A stretch of 64,000 nt of DNA from CAXNKH01 sp049296795 (GTDB taxonomy: Bacteria > Pseudomonadota > Gammaproteobacteria > Burkholderiales > Burkholderiaceae_C): contig JBAQTC010000006.1 of assembly GCA_049296795.1 (NCBI GenBank), positions 14,780 through 78,779 of the forward strand, in the 5' to 3' direction. A model generated the notes under the pieces. That model was not told the origin of the DNA and made no database searches. It was given only the letters and a program-made list of their open reading frames with translations. Shown piece after piece: positions 1 to 9,668 of the stretch (positions within the stretch are counted from its first letter, which is position 1; the number at the start of each line of letters is the position of its first letter). A program made the position numbers and the translations under genes.

Positions 1-1
1 C

Positions 2-946
2 TGCACCGGGGTTCAGGTCTGCAGGGGGGGTGAAATGGTCAATGCCAGCGCCCGCCACGAAGTGATTCTGAGTGCAGGCAGCATCGGCTCGCCCCAGCTT
101 TTGCAACTGTCGGGGCTCGGACCCGCTTCCCTGCTGCGAGAGCATGGCATTACTGTGGCAGCGGATTTACCGGGTGTAGGCGCAAACTTACAGGACCATT
201 TACAAATCCGTTCGGTGTTCAAGGTGTCTCATGTCAAGACCCTCAACACCATGGCCAACAGCCTGTGGGGTAAAGCCAAGATCGGCTTGGAATATGCCTT
301 GAACCGAAGCGGCCCCATGAGCATGGCACCCTCCCAACTTGGCGCTTTTACCCGCAGCGACCCATCCCAGCCGCACGCCAATCTGGAGTACCACGTCCAG
401 CCCCTGAGCCTGGATGCGTTTGGCGAGCCTTTGCACCACTTCAACGCCATTACCGCCAGTGTTTGCAACATCAACCCGACCAGCCGCGGCACGGTACACA
501 TCAAAAGCCCGCATTTTGAAGACGCACCAGCGATTGCGCCCAACTACCTCAGCACCGAAGTTGACCGCAAAGTGGCGGCCGATTCCCTGCGAGTGACACG
601 ACACATCGTGTCCCAAGCCGCCATGGCGCCTTACCAGCCCCAGGAATGGAAACCCGGCGTGCAATTCCAAAGCGACCAGGAGCTCGCCAGCTTGGCGGGT
701 GACATTGCCACCACTATTTTCCATCCGGTCGGAACCACCAAGATGGGCCGCTCCGACGACCCGATGGCGGTGCTGGATTCGCGCCTGCGGGTGCGCGGTG
801 TGGCGGGACTGCGGGTGGTCGACGCCGGCGTAATGCCCAGCATCACCAGCGGCAACACCAATGCCCCGACTTTGATGATTGCCGAAAAAGCGGCGCAATG
901 GATGATTGAGGATGCGACGCGGGGCCAGCGCCTGGCTCAGGGCTGA
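2..946 (+). CDS. GMC-family FAD oxidoreductase, C-terminal part (choline/alcohol dehydrogenase type)
   Basis: The frame is open from the left edge, so the FAD-binding N terminus lies outside the window. What remains is 314 residues. It contains the second GMC signature (EVILSAGSIGSPQLLQLSG, beginning about residue 18 of the visible part) and the family's closing block VGTTKMG...RVVDAGVMPSITSGNTNAPTLMIAEKAA, which carries the conserved catalytic His/Asn region. Members oxidise alcohols, choline or related substrates to aldehydes with FAD; the substrate cannot be read here. The stop overlaps the end of the convergent mrdA gene by 10 bases. Family call is firm, exact enzyme unknown. Confidence 0.93.
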   Translation, partial: CTGVQVCRGGEMVNASARHEVILSAGSIGSPQLLQLSGLGPASLLREHGITVAADLPGVGANLQDHLQIRSVFKVSHVKTLNTMANSLWGKAKIGLEYALNRSGPMSMAPSQLGAFTRSDPSQPHANLEYHVQPLSLDAFGEPLHHFNAITASVCNINPTSRGTVHIKSPHFEDAPAIAPNYLSTEVDRKVAADSLRVTRHIVSQAAMAPYQPQEWKPGVQFQSDQELASLAGDIATTIFHPVGTTKMGRSDDPMAVLDSRLRVRGVAGLRVVDAGVMPSITSGNTNAPTLMIAEKAAQWMIEDATRGQRLAQG

Positions 947-2883
947 GGCGGCCAGGTCATGTCAGCCGCCCGGCGCGGCTTGCCAATGGGCGCACCGGCC
1001 AGACCTTTTTGCAACGCCGCCATGTCGTCCTCGCTCGGGTACTGACCCAACAACCAGTAGTCAAACACCCGCCGTGCAATCGGTGCTGCATGGGCTGCGC
1101 CAAAGCCTGCATTTTCAACCACGATGGCCAACGCAATTTGGGGGGCATCGGCTGGCGCAAACGCCGTGTAAAGCGCGTGATCGCGCTGGCGCTCTTCCAG
1201 CCGCCGGGCATCGTATTTGTCTTTCTGCGCAATCGTGACGGCCTGCGCGGTGCCCGTTTTGCCCGCACTGAGGTAGGGCGCCCCAGCGAAAACCCGCGCT
1301 GATGTGCCTTCTTGGGTTACACCGACCATGGCTTTGCGCACAATCGCCACATGGTCAGCCGCAAACCCCAAATTTTGCGACTCGGCCCTGGCCAAAGTGA
1401 CGGCATTCGACTGTCCCGGATCCTGGGTCGAGATCACCAGCTGGGGCTGGTGTTTCATTCCGCCACTGGCCACGATGGCCGTGGCTTGAGCCATCTGCAA
1501 CATGGTGAAAGCGTTGTAGCCCTGACCAATACCGAGCGAAATGGTTTCTCCCGGGAACCATTTTTTCTGTTCGGGCCGCTTGTAGGTGTTGCGTTTCCAG
1601 GCTTGGCTGGGCAGCACACCACGCACCTCGCCTTGGATGTCTATGCCTGTGATCTGGCCCAAGCCCAGCGGCTGCATGAAGTCATGAATCGCATCGACCC
1701 CCATTTCATTGGCCAACGAATAGTAGTAAACATTGCTGGACTGCACGATGCTGCGGTACATGTCGACCGGGCCCAGCGCGATGTCGCCATGACTGCGAAA
1801 AACATGGCCGCCAAAAGCCCAAGAAGCATTGTCATTGACGATGAAACTGGCCGAGCGTTTACCGGTCTCGAGCGCTGCCAGCGCCATAAAAGGTTTGTAG
1901 GTTGAACCCGGCGGGTAAGTGCCGCGCAAAGCGCGATTGAGCAGGGGTTTGTCCATCGATTCGTTCAGTGCTTTCCAACTCTCCACATCGATGCCTTCGA
2001 CAAATAAATTGGGGTCGAACGTGGGCTTGCTGACAAACGCCAAAACCTGGCCAGTTTGGGGGTCCAGGGCCACCAAGGCACCGCGCCGATTACCAAACAT
2101 CTGCTCAATCAGATACTGCAATTTGATATCGAGCGCCAAAACCAGGCTGCTACCAGGCTTGGAGGGTTGGCTCGCGAGTTTGCGCGTTGCTCTTCCGCCA
2201 GCGGAAGTCTCGACCGAATCGACCCCGGTCGTGCCGTGCAGCCGCGACTCAAAACTTTGTTCAACACCGAGCTTACCTATGTATTGGGTGCCCCGGTAAT
2301 TGGCCGCTTCGTCGCTCTCTTCGATTTGCTGTTTTTCAGTCGGGTTGATGCGTCCGATGTAGCCGATCACGTGGCTGGCCAACTCACCATAGGGGTACTG
2401 ACGAAACAATCGGGCTTTGATATCGACACCGGGAAATCGATACCGTTGCGCTGCAAAACGCGCGACCTCGTCATCTTTCAAGCGTGAGCGAATCGGTAAC
2501 GACTCAAAGCTCTTGGACTCATCCATCAAGCGCGCGAAGCGGCGGCGATCGCGTGGCGTGATCTCCAGCACCGTGGCCAGCTGGTCCAGCGTCTGCTCCA
2601 ATCCATCCACCTTCGACGGCGTGATTTCCAAGGTATAGGCCGAGTAATTAGTGGCCAGCACAATACCGTTACGGTCCAGAATCAAGCCGCGATTGGGCAA
2701 CACCGGAACAATCGCCGTTCGATTGTTTTCGGCCTGCTCGCGCAAGTCCTGATGCCGAATGACTTGCAGGTAAGCGAGCCGAAGTGCCAGCACCCCAAAG
2801 CAAAGCAATACCACCACGCTGGCAACGCCAATCCGTAGTCGAAAACGGTCCAGGTCGGCGGACACATTGCGTAATTCAGTCAT
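937..2883 (-). CDS. mrdA: Penicillin-binding protein 2 (peptidoglycan transpeptidase)
   Basis: A 648-residue class B PBP that crosslinks peptidoglycan during cell elongation with the MreB/Rod complex. A single membrane anchor lies at about residues 18-40, followed by the dimerisation domain and the transpeptidase domain. The three active-site motifs are visible: STYK (Ser327, Lys330), SSN (382-384) and KTG (542-544). It is last in the run mreB-mreC-mreD-mrdA, 48 bases after mreD. The usual partner rodA does not follow; the gene instead ends overlapping a convergent oxidoreductase by 10 bases. Length and motifs are normal for PBP2. Confidence 0.97.
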   Translation of the reverse strand: MTELRNVSADLDRFRLRIGVASVVVLLCFGVLALRLAYLQVIRHQDLREQAENNRTAIVPVLPNRGLILDRNGIVLATNYSAYTLEITPSKVDGLEQTLDQLATVLEITPRDRRRFARLMDESKSFESLPIRSRLKDDEVARFAAQRYRFPGVDIKARLFRQYPYGELASHVIGYIGRINPTEKQQIEESDEAANYRGTQYIGKLGVEQSFESRLHGTTGVDSVETSAGGRATRKLASQPSKPGSSLVLALDIKLQYLIEQMFGNRRGALVALDPQTGQVLAFVSKPTFDPNLFVEGIDVESWKALNESMDKPLLNRALRGTYPPGSTYKPFMALAALETGKRSASFIVNDNASWAFGGHVFRSHGDIALGPVDMYRSIVQSSNVYYYSLANEMGVDAIHDFMQPLGLGQITGIDIQGEVRGVLPSQAWKRNTYKRPEQKKWFPGETISLGIGQGYNAFTMLQMAQATAIVASGGMKHQPQLVISTQDPGQSNAVTLARAESQNLGFAADHVAIVRKAMVGVTQEGTSARVFAGAPYLSAGKTGTAQAVTIAQKDKYDARRLEERQRDHALYTAFAPADAPQIALAIVVENAGFGAAHAAPIARRVFDYWLLGQYPSEDDMAALQKGLAGAPIGKPRRAADMTWPPQP

Positions 2884-2931
2884 GCGCCGACAAACCCCGC
2901 AACCATTCGCAGCACCGTACGCGTAGCAACA

Positions 2932-3462
2932 TCACAAAGGCCGGTGGGCATCCGGATTGGGTGTGCGGCGCTGGGGTGCCAGCAAAAGAATCGTGGCAAG
3001 CGGCCACAACAGGGCTTCGAGTAGCGGCGCCAGCAGAAGCCAAATTCCCGGGAACGATCCACCCGCCAACATCCGAATCATCAGTTCAATGGCGTGCGAT
3101 GCGATAAATAATGGCAACACGTGCAACGCCTGGGTTTGCACCGTGAACCACAACACTCGCCGGTGAATGGTGATCGCCAAAAAGCTTAGGATGGTGTAGG
3201 CCAAAGCATGCTGGCCCAACAGCCCACCCTGATGCACGTCCATCAACAGGCCGAAACCAAAAGCCACACTGATGCCAATCCGCCGCGGCTGATGCACACC
3301 CCAAAACACCAGCACCAAGACCAAGCAATCCGGAACCCAGGCAGCGCGCCCCCACCAGCCCATGTTTTGCAGCATATTGAGCAAAAGAGCCAGCAGCAGA
3401 CTGATCCAAATGAAGCCCACATTGGCCGGCAACAGCAAGACCTGACCCGGGCGCATGATCAT
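2932..3462 (-). CDS. mreD: Rod shape-determining protein MreD
   Basis: A 176-residue, very hydrophobic protein with about five or six membrane segments, as usual for MreD, an inner-membrane partner of MreC in the elongation complex. The start MIMRPGQVLL overlaps the mreC stop in an ATGA arrangement, which points to translational coupling. A second ATG two codons later is an alternative start. Identity rests on position between mreC and mrdA plus the hydrophobic profile, since MreD sequences diverge quickly. Confidence 0.92.
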   Translation of the reverse strand: MIMRPGQVLLLPANVGFIWISLLLALLLNMLQNMGWWGRAAWVPDCLVLVLVFWGVHQPRRIGISVAFGFGLLMDVHQGGLLGQHALAYTILSFLAITIHRRVLWFTVQTQALHVLPLFIASHAIELMIRMLAGGSFPGIWLLLAPLLEALLWPLATILLLAPQRRTPNPDAHRPL

Positions 3463-4376
3463 GATTTTTTCTTTGCTCCGGCTTTGGCGCGGGTTTCGGC
3501 AGCTGGGCGCTGTGGAATTTGTTCGGCGATCGGTTGCAGCACCAAAACATGGCTGACCCCGCTGACCTGCCCGACGGGTTGACAGTAAATTCGGGCAAAA
3601 ATCGAGTCGCTGCGCTGTTCGACCCGTTCAACGCGGGCCACGGGCAAGCCCGGCGGATAAACGCCATCGACCCCACTGGTCGTCAGCAGATCACCCGCCT
3701 GCACATCAGCATGGGCAGCCATGAAGCGCAGCTCCATGGTGCCGGCTTGCGGCTGGGGCGCACCCGAGGCCAAGCCACGGCCGCCGGTACGCGTATTGAG
3801 AACCGCAATGACGTGGTCTGGATCGGTCACCAGCGTTACCTCGCTGACCAGCGCGTAGACCCGCGTCACCTGCCCCAGAACACCCTGGGCGTCGAGAACC
3901 GGTGAACCCGCCTGCACGCCGTTGGCCAAACCTTGGTCGATGATGAGCTTGCGACTATAGGGGTCGGCCGCGTCGTACAAGACTTGAGCAGGCTTGGATT
4001 GGGTCAGAAAGCGACCCCGCAATTCCAGCAATTGGCGCAAATTCTGATTTTCCAGCAACAGCTGTTCGACCTGGTTGGCTCGCTCAGATTGTTCGACTAG
4101 GCGGCGCCGCGCGCGATCTTCCTCAGCTTGGGCAGAAGCGCGAGATTCCAGATAGGTCCCAGCCTCCCGCGACCACAGAACAGGGCGCAAAGCCAACCAC
4201 TGCACCGGGTAAATCACGCTGGCCAGAACCGCGCGTATCGGTTGCGTGATGGAAAAGCGCAGATCAGCCACCATCAAAAACAGGGCCAGAGCACTGAAGA
4301 CGACGAGCTTGGAAAAGGCCGACTGGCCCTGCCTGAAAAAAGGCGGCGGGGTTCGGTCCAGCGTACCCAGTGGCAT
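3459..4376 (-). CDS. mreC: Rod shape-determining protein MreC
   Basis: A 305-residue periplasmic scaffold anchored in the inner membrane; it links MreB inside to PBP2 outside. One membrane segment follows a short cytoplasmic tail (about residues 20-40). A coiled coil comes next (about 65-110, with heptads such as ERANQVEQLLLENQNLRQLL), then the beta-rich MreC core with the typical VLDAQGVLGQVTRV and GDLLTTSGVDGVYPPGLPVA stretches. I chose the start MPLGTLDRTPPPFF at 4376, not an upstream in-frame start, because it lies 16 bases after mreB and begins the conserved part. The C terminus is Lys/Ala-rich. Confidence 0.95.
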   Translation of the reverse strand: MPLGTLDRTPPPFFRQGQSAFSKLVVFSALALFLMVADLRFSITQPIRAVLASVIYPVQWLALRPVLWSREAGTYLESRASAQAEEDRARRRLVEQSERANQVEQLLLENQNLRQLLELRGRFLTQSKPAQVLYDAADPYSRKLIIDQGLANGVQAGSPVLDAQGVLGQVTRVYALVSEVTLVTDPDHVIAVLNTRTGGRGLASGAPQPQAGTMELRFMAAHADVQAGDLLTTSGVDGVYPPGLPVARVERVEQRSDSIFARIYCQPVGQVSGVSHVLVLQPIAEQIPQRPAAETRAKAGAKKKS

Positions 4377-4392
4377 CGCTGATTCCCTAGGC

Positions 4393-5436
4393 TTATTCGT
4401 TGGTGAAAATGGAGCCCAAGCGGTCCATCTGCTCCAGCGCCATACCGCAACCGCGCACCACACAGGTCAGCGGTTCTTCGGCCACCATCACGGGCAGACC
4501 GGTTTCTTCGGCCAGCAGTCGATCGAGGTCGCGCAGCAAAGCGCCGCCACCGGTCAGCATGATGCCGCGGTCGGCAATGTCGGCACCCAGTTCAGGCGGC
4601 GTCTGCTCCAAAGCATTCTTGACAGCGGTAACCATGCTATTGAGCGGGTCGGTCAGGGCTTCCAGAATTTCGTTGCTTGAGATGGTAAAGCTGCGTGGCA
4701 CGCCCTCGGCCAAATTACGGCCGCGGACTTCCATTTCCTTGACTTCACTGCCAGGAAATGCCGAGCCAATGCTTTTCTTGATCGCCTCGGCGGTGGGCTC
4801 ACCAATCAACATGCCGTAGTTACGACGGATATAGCTGATGATGGCTTCGTCAAACTTGTCGCCGCCGACCCGCACGCTACCCTTATAGACCATGCCGCCT
4901 AAGGAAATCACGCCGACCTCGGTCGTGCCACCGCCGACATCGACCACCATTGAGCCGCTGGCCTCACTCACCGGCAAACCCGCACCGATAGCCGCAGCCA
5001 TCGGTTCTTCAATCAGATACACATCGGACGCGCCAGCCCCTAGCGCCGACTCGCGAATGGCGCGGCGTTCGACCTGGGTCGAGCCACAGGGAACACAAAT
5101 AATGATGCGTGGGCTGGGCTTGAACAGGCCACGCGGATGCACCATTTTGATAAACTGCTTGAGCATTTGCTCGGTCACGGTGAAATCGGCAATAACCCCG
5201 TCTTTCATCGGTCGAATCGCTTCGATATTGCCAGGCACCTTGCCCAGCATGGCCTTGGCTTCACGTCCCACGGCCTGAATCGTCTTTTTGCCGTGAGGTC
5301 CGCCTTCGTGACGGATAGCAACCACCGAAGGCTCATCGAGCACAATGCCTTTGTCGCGTACATAAATCAGCGTGTTGGCCGTTCCAAGGTCAATGGCCAA
5401 GTCAGTCGAAAAATACCGACGCGAAAATCCAAACAT
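4393..5436 (-). CDS. mreB: Actin-like rod shape protein MreB
   Basis: A 347-residue bacterial actin that forms membrane-associated filaments directing lateral wall synthesis. The N terminus MFGFSRRYFSTDLAIDLGTA carries phosphate-1 (DLGTANTLIY), later phosphate-2 (VVDVGGGTTEVGVI) and the adenosine motif (GIMLTGGGALLRDLD). The open frame runs a further 77 codons upstream. The start at 5436 is preferred because it matches the family N terminus and has an AGAGGA ribosome site. First gene of the mreBCD-mrdA operon, divergent from gatC. Confidence 0.98.
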   Translation of the reverse strand: MFGFSRRYFSTDLAIDLGTANTLIYVRDKGIVLDEPSVVAIRHEGGPHGKKTIQAVGREAKAMLGKVPGNIEAIRPMKDGVIADFTVTEQMLKQFIKMVHPRGLFKPSPRIIICVPCGSTQVERRAIRESALGAGASDVYLIEEPMAAAIGAGLPVSEASGSMVVDVGGGTTEVGVISLGGMVYKGSVRVGGDKFDEAIISYIRRNYGMLIGEPTAEAIKKSIGSAFPGSEVKEMEVRGRNLAEGVPRSFTISSNEILEALTDPLNSMVTAVKNALEQTPPELGADIADRGIMLTGGGALLRDLDRLLAEETGLPVMVAEEPLTCVVRGCGMALEQMDRLGSIFTNE

Positions 5437-5629
5437 CACAAATCCTCTCTGAGGGCACGGCGCGCAAAATGCCAACCATCGCCCAATTTCTGGCCTAAAA
5501 ACGTCACTGCTGCAGCGCAAGCAGCAGTTTTCCTGGCCATTCCGTAAACACGGGATAATACCGCATCCCCCCTGTATCAACTGCCTGGCTGGCCTCGAAA
5601 TCAAGGTCCCTGGGCCGAACAAAGCAACC
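5437..5629. promoter_or_regulatory. Divergent mreB/gatC intergenic region
   Basis: This 193-base gap must hold the promoters of both the shape operon (minus strand) and the gatCAB operon (plus strand). On the minus strand a TTGATA hexamer (5575-5580) is followed 16-17 bases on by TTATCC/TATCCC, a weak sigma-70-like candidate for mreB. No convincing plus-strand promoter was recognised. Confidence 0.4.
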
Positions 5630-5929
5630 ATGTCACTGAGCTCTTCAGATATTCTGCGCATCGCCAATCTGGCCCGGCTGGAACTTCAGCCCGAAGAAAG
5701 CGAACGCATGCGGCTCCAGATCAACGATTTTTTCAAGCTGGTGGAAAAGATGCGTTCGATCGACACCCAAGGGGTAGCGCCGCTGGCCCACCCGCTGGCC
5801 ACCATCCAGGACATCAACCTGCGTTTGCGCCCCGACGTGGCGAACGAGCCGAATCAGCGCGAAGCCAACCAACGAAGCGCCCCAGCCGTCGAGCGCGGCC
5901 TGTTCCTGGTTCCCAAGGTAATAGAGTAA
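5630..5929 (+). CDS. gatC: Asp-tRNA(Asn)/Glu-tRNA(Gln) amidotransferase subunit C
   Basis: A 99-residue protein of the usual GatC length. It acts as a belt holding GatA and GatB together in the complex that amidates mischarged Glu-tRNA(Gln) or Asp-tRNA(Asn). Family features are the start SSSDILRIANLARLEL and the centre HPLATIQDINLRLRPDV. First gene of gatCAB and divergent from mreB. The 61-base gap before gatA holds a GGACAG...CTGTCC inverted repeat. Confidence 0.96.
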   Translation: MSLSSSDILRIANLARLELQPEESERMRLQINDFFKLVEKMRSIDTQGVAPLAHPLATIQDINLRLRPDVANEPNQREANQRSAPAVERGLFLVPKVIE

Positions 5930-5990
5930 AACTTAGTGGGACAGTCCGAAGCTACGCGCAGCGAGCCAGCTCTGTCCTCAACCGATTAAT

Positions 5991-7466
5991 ATGAGCGAAC
6001 TACACCACTTATCCGTTGCCTCTTTGGCCCAGAATCTGCGAGAGCGCAAGGTGTCGGCGCTCGAAACAGCCCAACATTTTCTGGCCCGCGCCCAGAGCAA
6101 CGCATCACTGGGCGCTTTTTTGGCTTTAGATGAAGAGGCTACGCTGGCTCAGGCCCGCCAGTCTGACCTGCGAATCGCCAACGGCACGGCCGGCGCGCTC
6201 GAGGGCGTGCCGATCGGCCACAAAGACGTTTTTGTCGACAAGGCTTTTGTCAGCACCGCCGGCTCCAAGATGTTGGCGGGCTATCGCTCACCGTTTGATG
6301 CCACGGTCGTGGCAAGGTTGGCTGACCAGGGCATGGTCACGCTGGGCAAGCTCAATTGCGACGAATTTGCAATGGGTTCAGCCAATGAAAATTCGGCTTT
6401 TGGTCCGGTACAAAATCCTTGGGACCGGTCCCGAATTCCGGGCGGCTCTTCAGGCGGCAGCGCCGCCGCCGTGGCGGCCCGCCTGGTGCCGGCAGCCACA
6501 GGCACCGATACCGGCGGCTCGATTCGTCAACCCGCTTCGTTTTGCGGTATTACCGGTATCAAGCCGACCTATGGCCGAGCTTCGCGTTACGGCATGATCG
6601 CTTACGCCTCCAGTCTGGACCAAGCCGGCCCGATGGCACGCAGCGCCCAAGACTGCGCACTGCTGCTCTCCGCCCTGTGTGGGCCAGACCCGGACCGCGA
6701 CTCCACCTCGCTTGACGTTCCTGCAGAAGACTTCAGCCGTCATTTGAATGATTCCATAGCAGGTCTGCGCGTTGGCGTTCCGCAAGAGTTTTTCGGCGAA
6801 GGGCTGACCCCCGATGTTCGCAAAGCGGTCGATGCCGCCCTCAGTGAGCTGGAAAAACTCGGTGCCAAGTTGGTTCAGATTTCTTTGCCACGCACTGATT
6901 TGGCCATTCCTGTTTACTACATCATTGCGCCCGCCGAGGCCTCCAGCAACCTGAGCCGATTCGACGGCGTGAAGTTCGGCCACCGTGCAGCGAACTACGG
7001 CGACTTGAACGATATGTACAAGAAGACCCGGGCCGAAGGCTTCGGCGACGAAGTCAAGCGCCGCATCATGATCGGTGCCTACGTCTTGTCCCATGGTTAT
7101 TACGACGCTTACTACCTACAAGCCCAAAGAATCCGGCGCCTGATTGCCGATGATTTTCAACAAGCCTTCACCCAATGCGATGTGATCGCGGGGCCGGTAG
7201 CGCCCTGTGTGGCCTGGAAGCTCGGCGAAAAATCAGCCGACCCGCTGGCCAATTACCTGGCCGACATCTTCACCCTGCCCGCCTCACTGGCCGGCTTGCC
7301 CGGCATCAGCGTGCCCGCAGGTTTTGCTGCGTCACAAGAAGGCAACGGCATGCCTGTCGGGCTGCAACTCATTGGTAACTACTTGCAAGAGGCTAAGCTG
7401 CTCAATGTGGCGCACCGATTGCAACAAGCCACCGATTTCCATCTGCGCCAACCTCAGGGTTTTTGA
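5991..7466 (+). CDS. gatA: Asp-tRNA(Asn)/Glu-tRNA(Gln) amidotransferase subunit A
   Basis: A 491-residue amidase-signature enzyme that releases ammonia from glutamine and passes it to GatB. The Ser-cisSer-Lys triad is visible: Lys78 (GHKDVFVD), Ser153 in GGSSGGS and Ser177 in GTDTGGSIRQPASFCG. The order gatC-gatA-gatB is complete and on one strand. The next start (gatB) lies 10 bases after this stop, so co-translation is likely. Length and motifs are normal. Confidence 0.98.
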   Translation: MSELHHLSVASLAQNLRERKVSALETAQHFLARAQSNASLGAFLALDEEATLAQARQSDLRIANGTAGALEGVPIGHKDVFVDKAFVSTAGSKMLAGYRSPFDATVVARLADQGMVTLGKLNCDEFAMGSANENSAFGPVQNPWDRSRIPGGSSGGSAAAVAARLVPAATGTDTGGSIRQPASFCGITGIKPTYGRASRYGMIAYASSLDQAGPMARSAQDCALLLSALCGPDPDRDSTSLDVPAEDFSRHLNDSIAGLRVGVPQEFFGEGLTPDVRKAVDAALSELEKLGAKLVQISLPRTDLAIPVYYIIAPAEASSNLSRFDGVKFGHRAANYGDLNDMYKKTRAEGFGDEVKRRIMIGAYVLSHGYYDAYYLQAQRIRRLIADDFQQAFTQCDVIAGPVAPCVAWKLGEKSADPLANYLADIFTLPASLAGLPGISVPAGFAASQEGNGMPVGLQLIGNYLQEAKLLNVAHRLQQATDFHLRQPQGF

Positions 7467-7476
7467 AATCAGCGCC

Positions 7477-8931
7477 ATGAAACAAACACCCCCCCTGGTT
7501 CAAGGCTACGAGGTCGTGATCGGCTTTGAGACCCACGCCCAACTCTCAACACAATCGAAAATCTTCAGCCGCGCCGCAACGGCGTTTGGTGCCGAGCCCA
7601 ACACCCAGGCCTGCGCTGTGGATTTGGCCCTGCCCGGCACCCTGCCGGTAATGAACAAGGGTGCGGTAGAGCGGGCCATTCAATTTGGTCTGGCCATTGG
7701 ATCGACCATTTCGCCACGCAGTATTTTTGCGCGCAAAAACTACTTCTACCCGGATCTGCCCAAGGGCTACCAAATCAGCCAGTTCGAGATTCCGGTGGTG
7801 GTGGGTGGTGAAATCGGATTCTTCCTGGGTGATGAAAAAAAATCAGTGCGTCTAGTTCGCGCCCACCTGGAGGAAGATGCAGGCAAATCGCTGCACGAAG
7901 ACTTTATTGACCAAAGCGGAATTGATTTGAACCGAGCCGGCACACCGTTGCTGGAAATCGTGACCGAACCCGATATGCGCTCCAGCGCCGAGGCCGTGGC
8001 CTACGCCAAAGAGCTGCACAAAATCGTGACCTGGATCGGCATTTGCGATGGCAATATGCAAGAGGGATCGTTTCGTTGCGACGCCAATGTCTCGGTGCGC
8101 AAACCCGGCGCCGAACTGGGCACCCGGCGTGAGATCAAAAACCTCAACAGTTTCAAGTTCATGCAGCAGGCAATTGACTTTGAAGTGCGCTGGCAAATCG
8201 AGCAAATTGAGGACGGCCACGCGATCGAGCAGGCCACTGTTTTGTTCGACCCGAGCAACGGCGAAACCCGCGCCATGCGAACCAAGGAAGACGCTGCCGA
8301 TTACCGTTACTTCCCCGATCCTGATTTGCCGCCACTGGTGATTGCAGGCGACTGGGTCGAGCGCCTGCGCGCCGAGATGACCGAACTGCCGCGCGCCATG
8401 GCTCAGCGTTTTGTCAGTGATTACGGCCTGTCTGAATACGATGCGAATCTATTGACCCAGAGCATAGCCATTGCCCGCAGTTTTGAGGCTTGTCTGAAGC
8501 TGAGCAAGCAGGCAAAAATGACGGCCAACTGGTACATCAATGCCTTCATTCCCGCACTGACATCAGCGCAACCGGAAGAAGGGCTGCTGCATGAAAATGC
8601 CCCCGGGAAAATGGCAGCATTGGTTGTGCGCATTGCCGACGGAACGATTTCGAACAACTCAGCCAAACAAGTCTTTGAGGCTTTGTGGCAGGCCGGTGCA
8701 CAGGTCGATGCCTTGATAGCGGCCAAAGGTTTGAAACAAATGAACGACTCCGGCGCTTTGGAGAAAATCATTGACGCCGTGATCGCTGCCAACCCCAAAA
8801 ACATTGAGCAGTACCAAGCCGGCAACGACAAGGCGCTCAACGCCCTGGTCGGTCAAATCATGAAAGCCAGCCAGGGCAAAGCCAATCCGCAACAGGCTGG
8901 CGAGTTGTTGCGCAAGAAGCTGCTGGGCTAG
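7477..8931 (+). CDS. gatB: Asp-tRNA(Asn)/Glu-tRNA(Gln) amidotransferase subunit B
   Basis: A 484-residue subunit that binds the mischarged tRNA, activates the acyl group with ATP and completes amidation. The catalytic cradle opens with YEVVIGFETHAQLSTQSKIF. The substrate region includes YFYPDLPKGYQISQFE and DLNRAGTPLLEIVTEPD. The C-terminal YqeY-like helical domain ends in GELLRKKLLG. The frame is open upstream into gatA, but the ATG at 7477 matches the family start and follows gatA by 10 bases. Confidence 0.98.
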   Translation: MKQTPPLVQGYEVVIGFETHAQLSTQSKIFSRAATAFGAEPNTQACAVDLALPGTLPVMNKGAVERAIQFGLAIGSTISPRSIFARKNYFYPDLPKGYQISQFEIPVVVGGEIGFFLGDEKKSVRLVRAHLEEDAGKSLHEDFIDQSGIDLNRAGTPLLEIVTEPDMRSSAEAVAYAKELHKIVTWIGICDGNMQEGSFRCDANVSVRKPGAELGTRREIKNLNSFKFMQQAIDFEVRWQIEQIEDGHAIEQATVLFDPSNGETRAMRTKEDAADYRYFPDPDLPPLVIAGDWVERLRAEMTELPRAMAQRFVSDYGLSEYDANLLTQSIAIARSFEACLKLSKQAKMTANWYINAFIPALTSAQPEEGLLHENAPGKMAALVVRIADGTISNNSAKQVFEALWQAGAQVDALIAAKGLKQMNDSGALEKIIDAVIAANPKNIEQYQAGNDKALNALVGQIMKASQGKANPQQAGELLRKKLLG

Positions 8932-8954
8932 GTTCTCGCCGCGTTAAGCCAGAC

Positions 8955-9668
8955 TCAGCGGCGCTGGCCAGCGCCACTTTCGGCTGGCGCAATCGGCACA
9001 ACCCACATCGGGCGCAAACGGGACAGCTCATCGTCAAAGCGTGCATTCATTCGCTGCATTTCGCTCTGTTGCACGTCTATAAACCGCTGTTGCACCTTCA
9101 GGCTTTGGCTGTTTTCTTCCAGCTGGCGGCGTAAAACCGGTGGCGCCAAAGCTGGCTCTTTTTTATAGAACTCCATCTCAGCCTCGAGTTCGGCGCGCTG
9201 TCGGGTCAGTTCCTCAACCCGCTGAATGGCGGCACCCATGACGACCTCGATTTGCGCCAATGACTGCACTCTTGCTTGGTCATGCTCGGTCTTGCTGGGA
9301 TAACGCATGAGCAGGGCACGCTCACGCCGATTCTCCTGGGCCTGTTGCGCCAACTGCAGGGCCTGTTTCTGGGCTTCTTCGTCCTGTTTTTTACTCTCTA
9401 GTTCGCTCAAGCTCGGGCCAACCTTACCTTTGAGTGAGCCACTGGGGTTGAGCAAGTTTTGTTCGCGGTCCCGACATTCGGCAATCGGGCGATCCGCTGT
9501 GAGTTTGCGCCCCTGCGCATCAATGCAGGTGTAAATCTGTTGCGCCTGACTCGGCAGCGTCAACAGCAACGCCAGGCCCAATAAAGCAACACGGACGGCC
9601 AGTCGCACTGCAGCAAGCTTCAAGCTCTGCAGCGGACAAGTAGTTGGCGACGCTTCAAACTGTCCCAC
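8955..9668 (-). CDS. DUF4124-like exported coiled-coil protein
   Basis: A 237-residue protein of unknown function. A hydrophobic signal segment (about residues 19-42, ending SQAQ) precedes a short domain QIYTCIDAQGRKLTADRP, typical of DUF4124. The rest is a long charged coiled coil (about 75-215). The start is GTG at 9668, overlapping the pyrE stop by 14 bases with a G-rich site upstream. A GTG further in (starting MRLAVRVALL) would give a shorter signal peptide and is possible. It is probably the distal gene of a pyrE transcript and likely periplasmic. Confidence 0.8.
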   Translation of the reverse strand: MGQFEASPTTCPLQSLKLAAVRLAVRVALLGLALLLTLPSQAQQIYTCIDAQGRKLTADRPIAECRDREQNLLNPSGSLKGKVGPSLSELESKKQDEEAQKQALQLAQQAQENRRERALLMRYPSKTEHDQARVQSLAQIEVVMGAAIQRVEELTRQRAELEAEMEFYKKEPALAPPVLRRQLEENSQSLKVQQRFIDVQQSEMQRMNARFDDELSRLRPMWVVPIAPAESGAGQRR

